This document shows, in pieces, positions 16,505 through 24,771 of a DNA stretch of 64,000 nt. Below the pieces are notes generated by a model that worked only from the letters and a program-made list of their open reading frames with translations, was not told where the DNA came from and made no database searches. Numbering within the stretch: position 1 is the stretch's first letter; each line of letters starts with the position of its first letter. The stretch is taken from contig NZ_BCTR01000042.1 of NCBI RefSeq assembly GCF_002091475.1, forward strand, positions 1 through 64,000. The letters run 5' to 3'. The translations under genes were made by a program, and so were the position numbers. The stretch comes from Sphingomonas azotifigens NBRC 15497 (GTDB taxonomy: Bacteria; Pseudomonadota; Alphaproteobacteria; Sphingomonadales; Sphingomonadaceae).

Positions 16505-17980
16505 TCAGAGCGGCGGCAGTGCCGGCGGCAAGGTCCAGCGTGCGGCGACCACGATGGCTGCCACGGCCGCGATGCCGAGCAGCGCGACCAGCACGCGGTG
16601 CGGCGCCGGGCGCGTGCCGGTGGCGGCGAGCAGGGCGAGCCCGGCGGCCAGCATCCCCCAGCAATGGTAGCGATAGTCCGACGCGACTCCGACCAGCCCG
16701 AAGGCCAGTTCGGTGAGGATGGTGGAGAGCGCGAGCGTCACCGCGACACTGCCGGCACCATCGCGCGCGGGCCAGGTGCAGAACAACACGCCCAGCGCGA
16801 TCGCGAACCACAGGATCGGCGCGCCCGCCGCGCTGCTCGCCAGCGTGTAGCCGAGCTTCTGGAAACCGGTGATCCGCTTGTCGGGCGAGGGCAGGCCGAG
16901 GCTGTTGGGTTCGGAGCGCCCCAGTGGCCCGGTGCCGGGCATCGTCGCCGGCATCCACAGCCGCATCTCGCTGTTCCAGTGCGCGATGCGGTGCGCGGCA
17001 TAGGCGAGCGGGTGGGTGGCGATCGCCTCCAGCCAGAGGTTGCGGAGCTGCTTGCCGGGCGCGGCACGCTGGAGCGTGTCGACGATATAGCCACAGGCTT
17101 TCTGGTCGCCGATCGGGTCCCACAGGATCGGCGTCAGGCAGCCCTTGGCCTCGGCGCGGTGCCAGAGGCGGGCGGGGACCTGCGGCACCGCCTGCGGCCC
17201 GGCACGGTGCGCGATGCCGGCAAGGTCGAACAGCGGCAGCGAGCGCTCGACGCCGCTCGGCTGCGCATGCAGCAGCCGCTGGTTGATCGGGGTGAGCATG
17301 CCGAGCACCGCCGCGATCGCTGCCAGCACCAGCACCGCCTGGAACAGCGGCCGGTCCCAGCGCCAGCCACCGAGCAGGCCGAAGGCCAGCGGGACGGCGG
17401 CGAAGGCGGCGTTGAACCGCACCAGCGTGGCATAACCGAGCAGCACCAGCACCAGCGCCGCCGCCCAGAGCGGCAGCCGCCGGTCGTCGAGCCGCCACCA
17501 GCTTGCCACGCCGACCGCTGCGGCGAGCGCGCCGGTCATCTGCGCATCCTTGAGCACCGCCACCTGCCAGCCGAGCAGCGGCGGCCAGAAGCCGAGCAGC
17601 AGCACGACCAGCGCGACGAGCGACTGGCCGCGGCGGGCCAGCGCCCCCGCGAACAGCGCGAGGCCGCCCCAGTAGAGCAGGATCTGCAGCACGAACATCG
17701 GCGCCTGGCCGCGCCAGCCCAGGCCGTGCAGCAGCGCCCATAGCCGCGCCATCGCGGGCGGGTGCCAGTCGTCGAACGCGCCGGCCAGCACCTGTTGATA
17801 CTGAACGACGCTGTCGTAGCTGGCGATGCCCGGCCAGAAGAAGGCGAGGGTGATGCCCGCGAGCAGCACGGCCACGACCAGCGCCGAGATCGCCTTGCGC
17901 CGCGCGCCGACCGGCTTCCGCTGCAAGGCGCGACCGCGCCGGGAACTGCCGAAGGACGAACGCGAAAAGCTACTGGACAT
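16505..17980 (-). CDS. Polytopic membrane protein, GT-C glycosyltransferase-like
   Basis: A 491-residue protein with about ten to twelve hydrophobic helices after a basic N-terminus. The first outside loop reads FFWPGIASYDSVVQYQQVLAGAFDDWHPP. An acidic residue in the first loop followed by DWHP is typical of GT-C-fold transferases that use lipid-linked sugars. I infer a role in decorating a surface lipid or protein. A related-looking but different protein is encoded at 44589-45971. No operon partner is seen: the downstream GH51 gene is nearby on the same strand but has its own regulatory site. Confidence 0.6.
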   Translation of the reverse strand: MSSSFSRSSFGSSRRGRALQRKPVGARRKAISALVVAVLLAGITLAFFWPGIASYDSVVQYQQVLAGAFDDWHPPAMARLWALLHGLGWRGQAPMFVLQILLYWGGLALFAGALARRGQSLVALVVLLLGFWPPLLGWQVAVLKDAQMTGALAAAVGVASWWRLDDRRLPLWAAALVLVLLGYATLVRFNAAFAAVPLAFGLLGGWRWDRPLFQAVLVLAAIAAVLGMLTPINQRLLHAQPSGVERSLPLFDLAGIAHRAGPQAVPQVPARLWHRAEAKGCLTPILWDPIGDQKACGYIVDTLQRAAPGKQLRNLWLEAIATHPLAYAAHRIAHWNSEMRLWMPATMPGTGPLGRSEPNSLGLPSPDKRITGFQKLGYTLASSAAGAPILWFAIALGVLFCTWPARDGAGSVAVTLALSTILTELAFGLVGVASDYRYHCWGMLAAGLALLAATGTRPAPHRVLVALLGIAAVAAIVVAARWTLPPALPPL

Positions 17981-18051
17981 CGGGCGGGCGCGACCTGTGA
18001 GCTCCGGAGGGGCAGGAACCCCGGTCTAGACCAGCACCGCCGCATGCGAAA

Positions 18052-18082
18052 GCGGCAGGCGGAACGATCCGCCTGCCGCCAC
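18052..18082 (-). terminator. Probable terminator after lpd
   Basis: A perfect 12-bp stem GCGGCAGGCGGA / TCCGCCTGCCGC with a four-base loop lies downstream of lpd. On the minus strand it is followed by TTTC only, so the U-tract is weak. Confidence 0.5.
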
Positions 18083-18133
18083 GCGGCATCCGCCGCAGTC
18101 TATCGGCGGGGAAGGGCTCCCCGCCGGTTCGGA

Positions 18134-19531
18134 TCAGATGTGCAGCGCGCGACCATAGGCGCCGAGCACGGCCTCGTGCATCGTCTCGCTGATCGTCGGG
18201 TGCGGGAACACCGTTTCCATCAGCTCGGCCTCGGTCAGCTCGCCGGTCTTGCCGATCGTGTAGCCCTGGATCATCTCGGTCACTTCGGCGCCGATCATGT
18301 GCGCGCCGAGCAGCTCGCCGGTCTTGGCGTCGAACACCGTCTTCACGAAGCCTTCCGGCTCGCCGAGCGCGATCGCCTTGCCGTTGCCGATGAACGGGAA
18401 GTTGCCGACCTTCACCTCGTAGCCCGCTTCCTTGGCCTTGGCTTCGGTGAGGCCGACGCTGGCGATCTGCGGGTGGCAATAGGTGCAGCCCGGGATGTTG
18501 CGCGGGTCCATCGCATGCGGATGGCCGCCGTTGATGGCCTCGGCCGCGATCACGCCCTCATGGCTGGCCTTGTGCGCGAGCCACGGCGGCGCGGTAACGT
18601 CGCCGATCGCCCAGAGGCCGTCGACATTGGTGCGGCAGGCCGCGTCGGTGACGATATGGCCGCGCTCGGTCTTCACGCCCAGCGTCTCCAGCCCGATATT
18701 CTCGGTGTTCGGCACGATGCCGATCGCAACGATGACGTGGCTGAATTCCTCGACGGTGACCTTGCCGTCCTTGCCCTTGATCGACGCCTTCACGACCGTG
18801 CCCGTCACGTCGAGCTTCTCGACGCCGGTCTGGGTGAGGATGGTCATCCCCTGCTTCTTGAACGCCTTCTCCAGATGTGCGGAGATGTCCTTGTCCTCCA
18901 CCGGCACGATCCGGTCGAGCATCTCGACGATGGTCACGTTCGCGCCCATGTCGTTGTAGAAGCTGGCGAACTCCACGCCGATCGCGCCCGAGCCGATGAC
19001 CAGCAGCTTGGTCGGCATCTCAGCGGGCGTCATCGCGTGGCGATAGGTCCAGATGCGCTTGCCGTCGGCCTTGGCGAAGGGCAGGTCGCGGGCGCGCGCG
19101 CCGGTCGCGACGATGATGTTCTTCGCCTCCAGATCGGTCTTCTTGCCGTCTGCCGCGGTGACGGTCAGCTTACCCTTCGCGGTCAGCACGCCGGTGCCCA
19201 TGTGCACGGCGATCTTGTTCTTTTTCATCAGGTGCGTGACGCCCTGATTGAGCTGCTTGGCAACGCCGCGCGAGCGCTTCACCACCGCGTCCAGATCGGC
19301 GCTGATCTGGTTGGCGATCAGGCCGTACTCCTTGGCGTGCTGCATATAGTGGAAGATTTCCGCCGAGCGCAGCAGCGCCTTGGTGGGGATGCAGCCCCAG
19401 TTGAGGCAGATACCGCCGAGCAACTCGCGCTCGACAATGGCGGTCTTCAGGCCCAGCTGGGCCGCCCGGATCGCCGCGACATAGCCGCCGGGGCCCGAGC
19501 CGAGAACGATGACGTCGTAGGATTCAGCCAA
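18134..19531 (-). CDS. lpdA: Dihydrolipoyl dehydrogenase (E3)
   Basis: A 465-residue flavoprotein disulfide reductase that reoxidises dihydrolipoamide in 2-oxoacid dehydrogenase complexes, reducing NAD+. The FAD loop GSGPGG is at 11-16 and the redox disulfide is C42-C47 (CLNWGCIPTK). The second dinucleotide motif is in VIGSGAIGVEFASFY, and the C-terminal HPTISE supplies the catalytic His-Glu pair. The start is a TTG codon preceded by GAAGGA. It lies downstream of pdhC (E2), with three small genes between, so it is probably the E3 of pyruvate dehydrogenase. The preceding DUF559 frame overlaps its start by eight bases. Confidence 0.95.
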   Translation of the reverse strand: MAESYDVIVLGSGPGGYVAAIRAAQLGLKTAIVERELLGGICLNWGCIPTKALLRSAEIFHYMQHAKEYGLIANQISADLDAVVKRSRGVAKQLNQGVTHLMKKNKIAVHMGTGVLTAKGKLTVTAADGKKTDLEAKNIIVATGARARDLPFAKADGKRIWTYRHAMTPAEMPTKLLVIGSGAIGVEFASFYNDMGANVTIVEMLDRIVPVEDKDISAHLEKAFKKQGMTILTQTGVEKLDVTGTVVKASIKGKDGKVTVEEFSHVIVAIGIVPNTENIGLETLGVKTERGHIVTDAACRTNVDGLWAIGDVTAPPWLAHKASHEGVIAAEAINGGHPHAMDPRNIPGCTYCHPQIASVGLTEAKAKEAGYEVKVGNFPFIGNGKAIALGEPEGFVKTVFDAKTGELLGAHMIGAEVTEMIQGYTIGKTGELTEAELMETVFPHPTISETMHEAVLGAYGRALHI

Positions 19532-19916
19532 GGTGTGCTTCCTTCTGCTCCCTCCCCCCTTGCGGGGGAGGGCTGGGGAGAGGGGTGCGGACGGCGGGGC
19601 TCGATGCCCCGGCGACCGCGTTCAGGGCCGACAGGATGGCGGTGGCGACCGCATCGGAGTCGGCGGGAATGTCGTTGTTGTAGAAGCGCAAGATGGTGAA
19701 GCCTTGCGCCTTTATCCATGCATCGCGTGTGGTGTCGTATGCGCTGTCGATATGCTGGGAGCCATCCGCTTCGACGATGAGCCGCGCCTCGAAGCAGATG
19801 AAGTCGACGATGTAACGGCCGAGCTTCTGCTGGCGCTTCCACTTCCAGCCCGCCAGCCGCTTCGCGCGGAGGAGGGACCATAAGCGGCGTTCGGCCTCGG
19901 TCGGGTCTTTCCGCAT
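19524..19916 (-). CDS. DUF559 (Vsr-like endonuclease fold) protein
   Basis: About 130 residues with the DUF559 core: DPTEAERRLWSLLRAKRLAGWKWKRQQKLGRYIVDFICFEARLIVEADGSQH. The VDFIC strand, E and DGSQH are the conserved PD-(D/E)xK/Vsr-type elements, suggesting a small nuclease of unknown target. The ATG at 19916 is a conservative start; a GTG at 19955 would add residues resembling the usual family N-terminus. The last ~25 codons (SPAVRTPLPSPPPQGGRE) are translated from a family C intergenic repeat, so the natural C-terminus may have been replaced by repeat insertion. It overlaps lpd. Confidence 0.72.
   Translation of the reverse strand: MRKDPTEAERRLWSLLRAKRLAGWKWKRQQKLGRYIVDFICFEARLIVEADGSQHIDSAYDTTRDAWIKAQGFTILRFYNNDIPADSDAVATAILSALNAVAGASSPAVRTPLPSPPPQGGREQKEAHLG
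19553..19592. repeat. Repeat family C unit within the DUF559 3' end
   Basis: CCCCTTGCGGGGGAGGGCTGGGGAGAGGGG matches the units at 20036-20075 and resembles those at 14730-14846. It is read through as the proline/glycine-rich tail of the DUF559 protein, and lies just before the lpd start. Confidence 0.6.
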
Positions 19917-19935
19917 TTCGCGCGCTCTGGCGAGC

Positions 19936-20075
19936 GCGCGCCCTCTCCCTCCCACCGCCTGACGGCGGCGGGCCCCTCCCTCCCCCGCAAGGGGGGGGGG
20001 GCTAGAAGAGGGAGATGCGTCAAGCCTGCGCTCCCTCCCCCCTTGCGGGGGAGGGCCGGGGAGAGGGGGCAGCGA
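19936..20075. repeat. Repeat family C cluster
   Basis: Here several G-rich units face each other: CCCTCCCCCGCAAGGGGGGG at about 19976-19999 and CCCCTTGCGGGGGAGGGCCGG at 20040 onwards, with related CCCTCTCCCTCCCACC at about 19941. The cluster lies between the thioesterase and DUF559 genes. The G-runs may be assembly-sensitive. Confidence 0.55.
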
Positions 20076-20119
20076 AGGGACGGGCTCGATGCCCGTCCCT
20101 TCGCTATCCATCCCCATCA

Positions 20120-20515
20120 TCACGCAATCGCCTCCACCGGCCGCGGGCGCTTCTCGGCGTCGATGGCGACGAACACGAACTGCGCCTGGGTGACGAGGCA
20201 GCTTTCCTCGACATGTCGGCCGCGGCGCCAGGCCTGGACCTCGATGGTCATCGAGGTGCGGCCGACCTTGACGAGTTCGGCATAGACCGAGACCTCGTCG
20301 CCGACCGCGACGGGGGAGTGGAACTTCATCCCCTCCACCGCCACCGTGACCGCGCGGCCGCGCGAATAGCGCGAGGCGAACAGCCCCGCCGCCATGTCCA
20401 TCTGGCTCATCAGCCAGCCGCCGAAGATGTCGCCATAGGGATTGGTGTCCGCCGGCATCGTCGTCACCCGGATCGCCGGCTGGCGATCGGGCGGGCCGCC
20501 CTGTTGATCAATCAT
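20120..20515 (-). CDS. YciA-type acyl-CoA thioesterase
   Basis: A 131-residue hotdog-fold thioesterase hydrolysing acyl-CoA to free acid and CoA. The hallmark is ADTNPYGDIFGGWLMSQMDMAAGL near residue 22, where N and the downstream D and helix shape the active site, followed by VTVAVEGMKFHSPVAVGDEVS. It is cytoplasmic and normally hexameric. The stop of the preceding small membrane protein gene overlaps its start by eight bases, so it is part of the pdhC-lpd transcription unit. Confidence 0.9.
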   Translation of the reverse strand: MIDQQGGPPDRQPAIRVTTMPADTNPYGDIFGGWLMSQMDMAAGLFASRYSRGRAVTVAVEGMKFHSPVAVGDEVSVYAELVKVGRTSMTIEVQAWRRGRHVEESCLVTQAQFVFVAIDAEKRPRPVEAIA

Positions 20516-20735
20516 CGCGAGCAGCCTCCTTGTGTCCGTTCAGCCGAGCACGATCCTCGGCATAGGCCCGCCGCAGCGGACCGATGCCCATCGCCACCAC
20601 CGCCACCATCGCGACATAGGCGACCAGCCAGATGTCGTGGGTGGCGCGGCGGTAGGACCAGGCGGCGAGCGACGCGATGACCCACGCCGCGATCAGGCCG
20701 ACCACGATATGGATGACTTCTACAAGCACGCGCAC
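20508..20735 (-). CDS. Small two-helix membrane protein
   Basis: A 75-residue protein with two hydrophobic segments (VIHIVVGLIAAWVIASLAAW and IWLVAYVAMVAVVAMGIG) and a charged C-terminal tail. It starts at GTG. I recognise no family. It sits 13 bases after pdhC and overlaps the thioesterase gene, so it is expressed with them; the coupling is the only hint of function. Confidence 0.65.
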   Translation of the reverse strand: MRVLVEVIHIVVGLIAAWVIASLAAWSYRRATHDIWLVAYVAMVAVVAMGIGPLRRAYAEDRARLNGHKEAARDD

Positions 20736-20748
20736 CGCCCGGCTCCGA

Positions 20749-22053
20749 TCAGGCGATCATGCCCATCGGGGCTTCGACGAGTTCCTTGAAGACCTTCATC
20801 ATCTCGGCCCCGTCGGCACCGTCGATGGCGCGGTGGTCGAAGCTGCCGGTGGCGCTCATCACGGTAGCGACGGCGAGCGCATCGTCGACGATGTACGGGC
20901 GCTTCTCGCCCGCGCCGATCGCCATGATCATGCCCTGCGGCGGATTGATCACCGCCTCGAACTGCTTGATGCCGTACATGCCCATGTTGGACAGGCTGGC
21001 GGTGCCGCCCTGATATTCGTGCGGCTGCAGCTTGCCCTCGCGGGCGCGGGCGGCGAGGTCCTTCATCTCGGTCGCGATGGCCGAGACGCTCTTGTTCGCC
21101 GCATCCTTGATGATCGGGGTGATCAGGCCCGTCGGCGTCGACACCGCGACCGACACGTCGGCGCGGCTGTACTTGATCAGCTTGTCGCCGGTGAAGGTGA
21201 CGTTGCACTTGGGCGTACGCGCCAGTGCGACGCCGAGCGCCTTGATCAGCAGATCGTTGACCGACAGCTTCACGCCGCGCGCTTCGAGCGCCTTGTTGAG
21301 CTCACCGCGCAGCTTGAGCAGCGCGTCGAGGCGGATGTCGACCGTGAGGTAGATGTGCGGGACGGTCTGCTTCGACTCGGTGAGGCGACGCGCGATCGTC
21401 TTGCGGATGTTCGAGAGCTTCTCTTCCTCATGCGGAATCGAGTCGTCGAACCAGACCGCCTTGGTCTCGGCGGGCGCGGCGGCCGGAGCAGCCGTGGGGG
21501 CGGGGGCAGCAGCGGCAGCGGCCGGTGCGGCAGCCGGGGCGGCGCCGGGCTTGGCGCCCTCGACGTCGGCCTTGACGATGCGGCCGTTCGGGCCCGAGCC
21601 GGTCACCGTTGACAGCTCGACGCCCTTGTCGGCGGCGATGCGGCGGGCGAGCGGGCTCGCCTTGACGCGCGAACCGGTGGCAGCGGCAGGCTGTGCGGCC
21701 GGTGCAGGAGCCGGAGTCGGCGTGGGAGCAGCTGCGCTAGCGGCCGGTGCCGGAGCGGGCGCAGGGGTCGGGCTCGGCGCGGGGGCGGCGGTGGCGGAGG
21801 AGACGTCCTCGCCTTCGCCGGCGATCACCGCGATCACGGTACCGACCTTTACGTTATCGGTCCCTTCGGCGACCAGGATCTTCCCGATCACGCCTTCGTC
21901 GACCGCTTCGAATTCCATCGTCGCCTTGTCGGTTTCGATCTCGGCAAGCAGGTCGCCGGATTTCACCGTGTCGCCTTCCTTGACGAGCCACTTGGCAAGC
22001 GTGCCCTCCTCCATGGTGGGAGAAAGTGCCGGCATCTTGATTTCGATTCCCAT
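20749..22053 (-). CDS. pdhC: Pyruvate dehydrogenase E2, dihydrolipoyl acetyltransferase
   Basis: A 434-residue E2 component. A single lipoyl domain (1-80) carries the lipoylated K43 in [15 protein letters not shown]. An Ala/Pro-rich swinging linker follows, then the E1/E3-binding domain ([30 protein letters not shown]), a second linker and the catalytic core with the DHRAIDG active-site histidine. [11 protein letters not shown] at the start is typical of the pyruvate-specific enzyme. It transfers acetyl groups from E1 to CoA. The E1 subunit genes are not in this window, and E3 (lpd) follows after three small genes. Start ATG 22053 gives the canonical N-terminus. Confidence 0.93.
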   Translation of the reverse strand: MGIEIKMPALSPTMEEGTLAKWLVKEGDTVKSGDLLAEIETDKATMEFEAVDEGVIGKILVAEGTDNVKVGTVIAVIAGEGEDVSSATAAPAPSPTPAPAPAPAASAAAPTPTPAPAPAAQPAAATGSRVKASPLARRIAADKGVELSTVTGSGPNGRIVKADVEGAKPGAAPAAAPAAAAAAPAPTAAPAAAPAETKAVWFDDSIPHEEEKLSNIRKTIARRLTESKQTVPHIYLTVDIRLDALLKLRGELNKALEARGVKLSVNDLLIKALGVALARTPKCNVTFTGDKLIKYSRADVSVAVSTPTGLITPIIKDAANKSVSAIATEMKDLAARAREGKLQPHEYQGGTASLSNMGMYGIKQFEAVINPPQGMIMAIGAGEKRPYIVDDALAVATVMSATGSFDHRAIDGADGAEMMKVFKELVEAPMGMIA

Positions 22054-22182
22054 GAAGGTTCCCGTCGTTGGTCCTGGGGTGGCTGCCCTCTCCTTTGCCG
22101 CCGCAAACCCTAGGGTCAAGCCCCGCTCTTGCGCGGCGGCCCGCGCCGGTCCACTGAACGCGTGATTACAAGGAAAGCCCCC

Positions 22183-22638
22183 ATGCGCACCTATCTGGTG
22201 GTGATCGACGATTCGCCCGAGGCCGAAATCGCGCTGCGCTTTGCCGCGAGGCGGGCGACGAAGACCGGCGGCAACGTTGAAATCCTGGCGCTGCTCCCGC
22301 CGGCCGAATTCGTCCAATGGGGCGGCGTGATGGCGACGATCGAGGAGGAAGCTCGCGAGCGCGCGGAGGCGCTGGTCATGCGCGCGGCGGGCACGCTGTT
22401 TTCCGAATCTGGGCTCACGCCGTCGATCACGGTGCGCGAAGGCGACGGGCCGAAGGTGGTGCGCGAGATGCTGGCAGCCAATGCCGACATCGCCGCGCTC
22501 GTGCTGGGCGCAGCGCCGAGCGGTGCGCCGGGCAAGCTGGTCACGCACTTCACCGGCGCCGATGCCGGCAAGCTCACCGTGCCGGTGATGATCATCCCGG
22601 GGTCGCTCGATATGGATGCGATCGATCGCTTGAGCTGA
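22183..22638 (+). CDS. Universal stress protein (UspA family)
   Basis: A 151-residue single-domain Usp protein. It begins with the alpha/beta fold motif [23 protein letters not shown] and has [27 protein letters not shown] in the middle. The ATP-loop consensus G-2x-G-9x-G(S/T) is only partly present, in [11 protein letters not shown], so nucleotide binding is uncertain. An AAGGAAAG Shine-Dalgarno precedes ATG 22183. It is divergent from pdhC; its partner and trigger are unknown. Confidence 0.85.
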   Translation: MRTYLVVIDDSPEAEIALRFAARRATKTGGNVEILALLPPAEFVQWGGVMATIEEEARERAEALVMRAAGTLFSESGLTPSITVREGDGPKVVREMLAANADIAALVLGAAPSGAPGKLVTHFTGADAGKLTVPVMIIPGSLDMDAIDRLS

Positions 22639-22678
22639 GTCGATTGACCGGCGGGCCCGTGCGCGTCAGCATAAGCCC

Positions 22679-23980
22679 ATGCGCGTCCTCGCTCTTTTGC
22701 CGCTCTTACTGCTCGCCACGCCTGCGCTCGCGCAGGACCGCCCCGATCCCGCGCGCCTGAAGGCGAGCGTCGAGACGCTGGTCCGCTTCGGTACGCGGCA
22801 CACGCTTTCCGATCCGGACAGCCCCACCCGCGGCATCGGCGCGGCGCGGCGCTGGTTCGGCGGCGAGCTGGCGAAGGTCGGCGCAGCCTGTGGCGGCTGC
22901 ATCGAGACCAGCGAGATCGCGCGGGAGTTCAAGGGACCGCGCGCGCCCAACGGCGTGCGGATCGTCGACGTGCTCGGCATCCAGCGCGGCAGCGAGCCGA
23001 ACCGCGTGGTGATCGTGATGGGCCATATCGACAGCCGCGTCACCGACGTGATGAACGCCACCGCCGATGCGCCCGGCGCCAATGACGACGCCTCGGGAGT
23101 CGCGCTGGTGCTCGAATCGGCGCGGATCCTGTCCAAGCACAAGTTCAGGGCGACGATCGTCTATGCCGCGCTCTCCGGCGAAGAGCAGGGCCTGTATGGC
23201 GGCCAGCTGCTTGCCGAAACGGCCAAGGAACGCGGCTGGGCCGTCTCCGCCGTACTCAACAACGACATCGTCGGCAACACGATCGGCCAGGACGGACGGC
23301 GCGTCGCGGATCGGGTCCGCGTCTTCTCCGAAGGCACACGCGACTCGGAGACCCTTGCCGAAGCCAAGGCACGCCGCGCCGATGGCGGCGAGGATGACGG
23401 CCCCAGCCGGGCGCTCGCCAAGGCGATCCGCGGTGTCGCGGCGGCGGATCCCAAGGGCCTCAAGGTGCTGATGGTGCGCCGTCCGGACCGGTTCGGGCGC
23501 GGCGGCGACCATTCACCGTTCCTCGCGCTCGGCTATCCGGCCGTGCGCTTCTCGGTGGGCGTCGAGAATTACGACGCGCAGCACCAGGATCTGCGGACCG
23601 AGGCGGGCAAGGCGTATGGCGACACGGTCGACCGGATGGACTTCCCCTATCTCGCCAGGGTGACCGCGCTCAACGTCGCGACGCTGCGCCGCCTGGCCAG
23701 CGCACCGGCCGCCCCGGAACCCGTCATCATCAGCGGTGCGCTCGCCACCGACACCACGGTAAAGTGGCCGGCGGTGGCCGGCGCCGCGAAGTACCGGGTC
23801 TATTGGCGTCCTGCGGACAGCGATGCGTGGACCCACCATGTCGACGTGGCGGGCGACCAGACCGAGACCGTGCTGAAGGGCATCATCGTCGACGACAGCT
23901 TCGTCGGCGTCTCCGCGCTGGCCGCAGATGGTGCCGAGAGCCTGGTCAGCTTCGGCGCCCGTCCGGTGCGCGAACGTTGA
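22679..23980 (+). CDS. Secreted M28 family metallopeptidase
   Basis: A 433-residue zinc peptidase with a Sec signal peptide (LALLPLLLLATPALAQ). The di-zinc ligands of M28 are visible: H and D in VMGHIDSR, D in GANDDASG, the catalytic E pair in ALSGEEQGLYG, an Asp near NNDIVG and a late His in RGGDHSPF. The last ~90 residues (PAVAGAAKYRVYWRPADSDAW...) look like a fibronectin type III-like domain. It probably trims peptides in the periplasm or outside, as an aminopeptidase. A two-component system follows 68 bases downstream. Confidence 0.9.
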   Translation: MRVLALLPLLLLATPALAQDRPDPARLKASVETLVRFGTRHTLSDPDSPTRGIGAARRWFGGELAKVGAACGGCIETSEIAREFKGPRAPNGVRIVDVLGIQRGSEPNRVVIVMGHIDSRVTDVMNATADAPGANDDASGVALVLESARILSKHKFRATIVYAALSGEEQGLYGGQLLAETAKERGWAVSAVLNNDIVGNTIGQDGRRVADRVRVFSEGTRDSETLAEAKARRADGGEDDGPSRALAKAIRGVAAADPKGLKVLMVRRPDRFGRGGDHSPFLALGYPAVRFSVGVENYDAQHQDLRTEAGKAYGDTVDRMDFPYLARVTALNVATLRRLASAPAAPEPVIISGALATDTTVKWPAVAGAAKYRVYWRPADSDAWTHHVDVAGDQTETVLKGIIVDDSFVGVSALAADGAESLVSFGARPVRER

Positions 23981-24048
23981 ACCAGCGGCCGGACACGTCC
24001 ATAGGGGCCGCCGACGGGGGCGGATTGGTAGATGAGTCGAGTTTAGGT

Positions 24049-24771
24049 ATGGCAACGCTTCCCGCTTCCGACGATCCCGCGACCCTGCTGGTGGTCGATG
24101 ACGACCGCGACATCCGCCTTCTGCTTGCGAACAGCCTGGGCGCGCGCGGCTATCGGGTGGAAACGGCGTCCAACGCCCGCGACATGGACGCCATCCTCGA
24201 AAAGATGCCGGTCGATCTGGTGATCCTCGACGTGATGATGCCGGGCGAGGACGGCCTCTCGGCCTGCCGCCGCATCACCACCGCCGACGGCCCCGACGTG
24301 ATCCTGTTGAGCGCGCTCGGCGAGGAGCAGGACCGGATCCTGGGTCTCGAGGTCGGCGCCGGCCATTATCTGCCCAAGCCGTGCAGCCCGCGCGAGATCC
24401 TGGCAACGGTGCGCGCGGCGCTGCGCAAGCGCGGCAGCACCGCGGCGCCGCCGGCGGGCGATGTCTACACCTTCGAGGGATGGCGGATCGACCTGGGCAG
24501 CCACGAGCTGTTCGATCCCGCCGGCGTGCTGGTCGGCCTGACCGATGGCGAGTTCGCGGTGCTGCGCGTGTTCATCGAGCGGCCGCGCCGGGTGCTCACC
24601 CGCGAGGCGCTGCTCGCCGCGGCGCGCGGGCCCGATTCCGATGCCTATGACCGCGCGATCGACGTGCAGGTCAGCCGCCTGCGCCGCAAGTTGCGCTCGG
24701 GCGCCGACGAGATCATCCGCACGGTGCGCAATGAGGGCTATCTGTTCGTGCCGCGCGTGAATCGCGCATGA
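24049..24771 (+). CDS. OmpR-family response regulator
   Basis: A 240-residue regulator with an N-terminal receiver (phosphoacceptor D61 in DLVILDVMMPGEDG, conserved K in YLPKPCSP) and a C-terminal winged-helix domain (YTFEGWRIDLGSHELFDPAG ... RRKLRSGADEIIRTVRNEGYLF). The switch residue is Ser (LLSALG) rather than Thr, and GAGHY replaces the usual GADDY before the lysine, a small departure from consensus. It is coupled to the kinase gene by a 4-base ATGA overlap, so the pair is a dedicated system. The target genes are unknown. Confidence 0.93.
   Translation: MATLPASDDPATLLVVDDDRDIRLLLANSLGARGYRVETASNARDMDAILEKMPVDLVILDVMMPGEDGLSACRRITTADGPDVILLSALGEEQDRILGLEVGAGHYLPKPCSPREILATVRAALRKRGSTAAPPAGDVYTFEGWRIDLGSHELFDPAGVLVGLTDGEFAVLRVFIERPRRVLTREALLAAARGPDSDAYDRAIDVQVSRLRRKLRSGADEIIRTVRNEGYLFVPRVNRA

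Noticed and set aside
19936..20120. A proline- and arginine-rich N-terminal extension of the DUF559 protein.
   Set aside because: It is translated repeat family C sequence (PPLPGPPPQGGRE-type), with no ribosome-binding site, and such runs also occur at other copies of the repeat.
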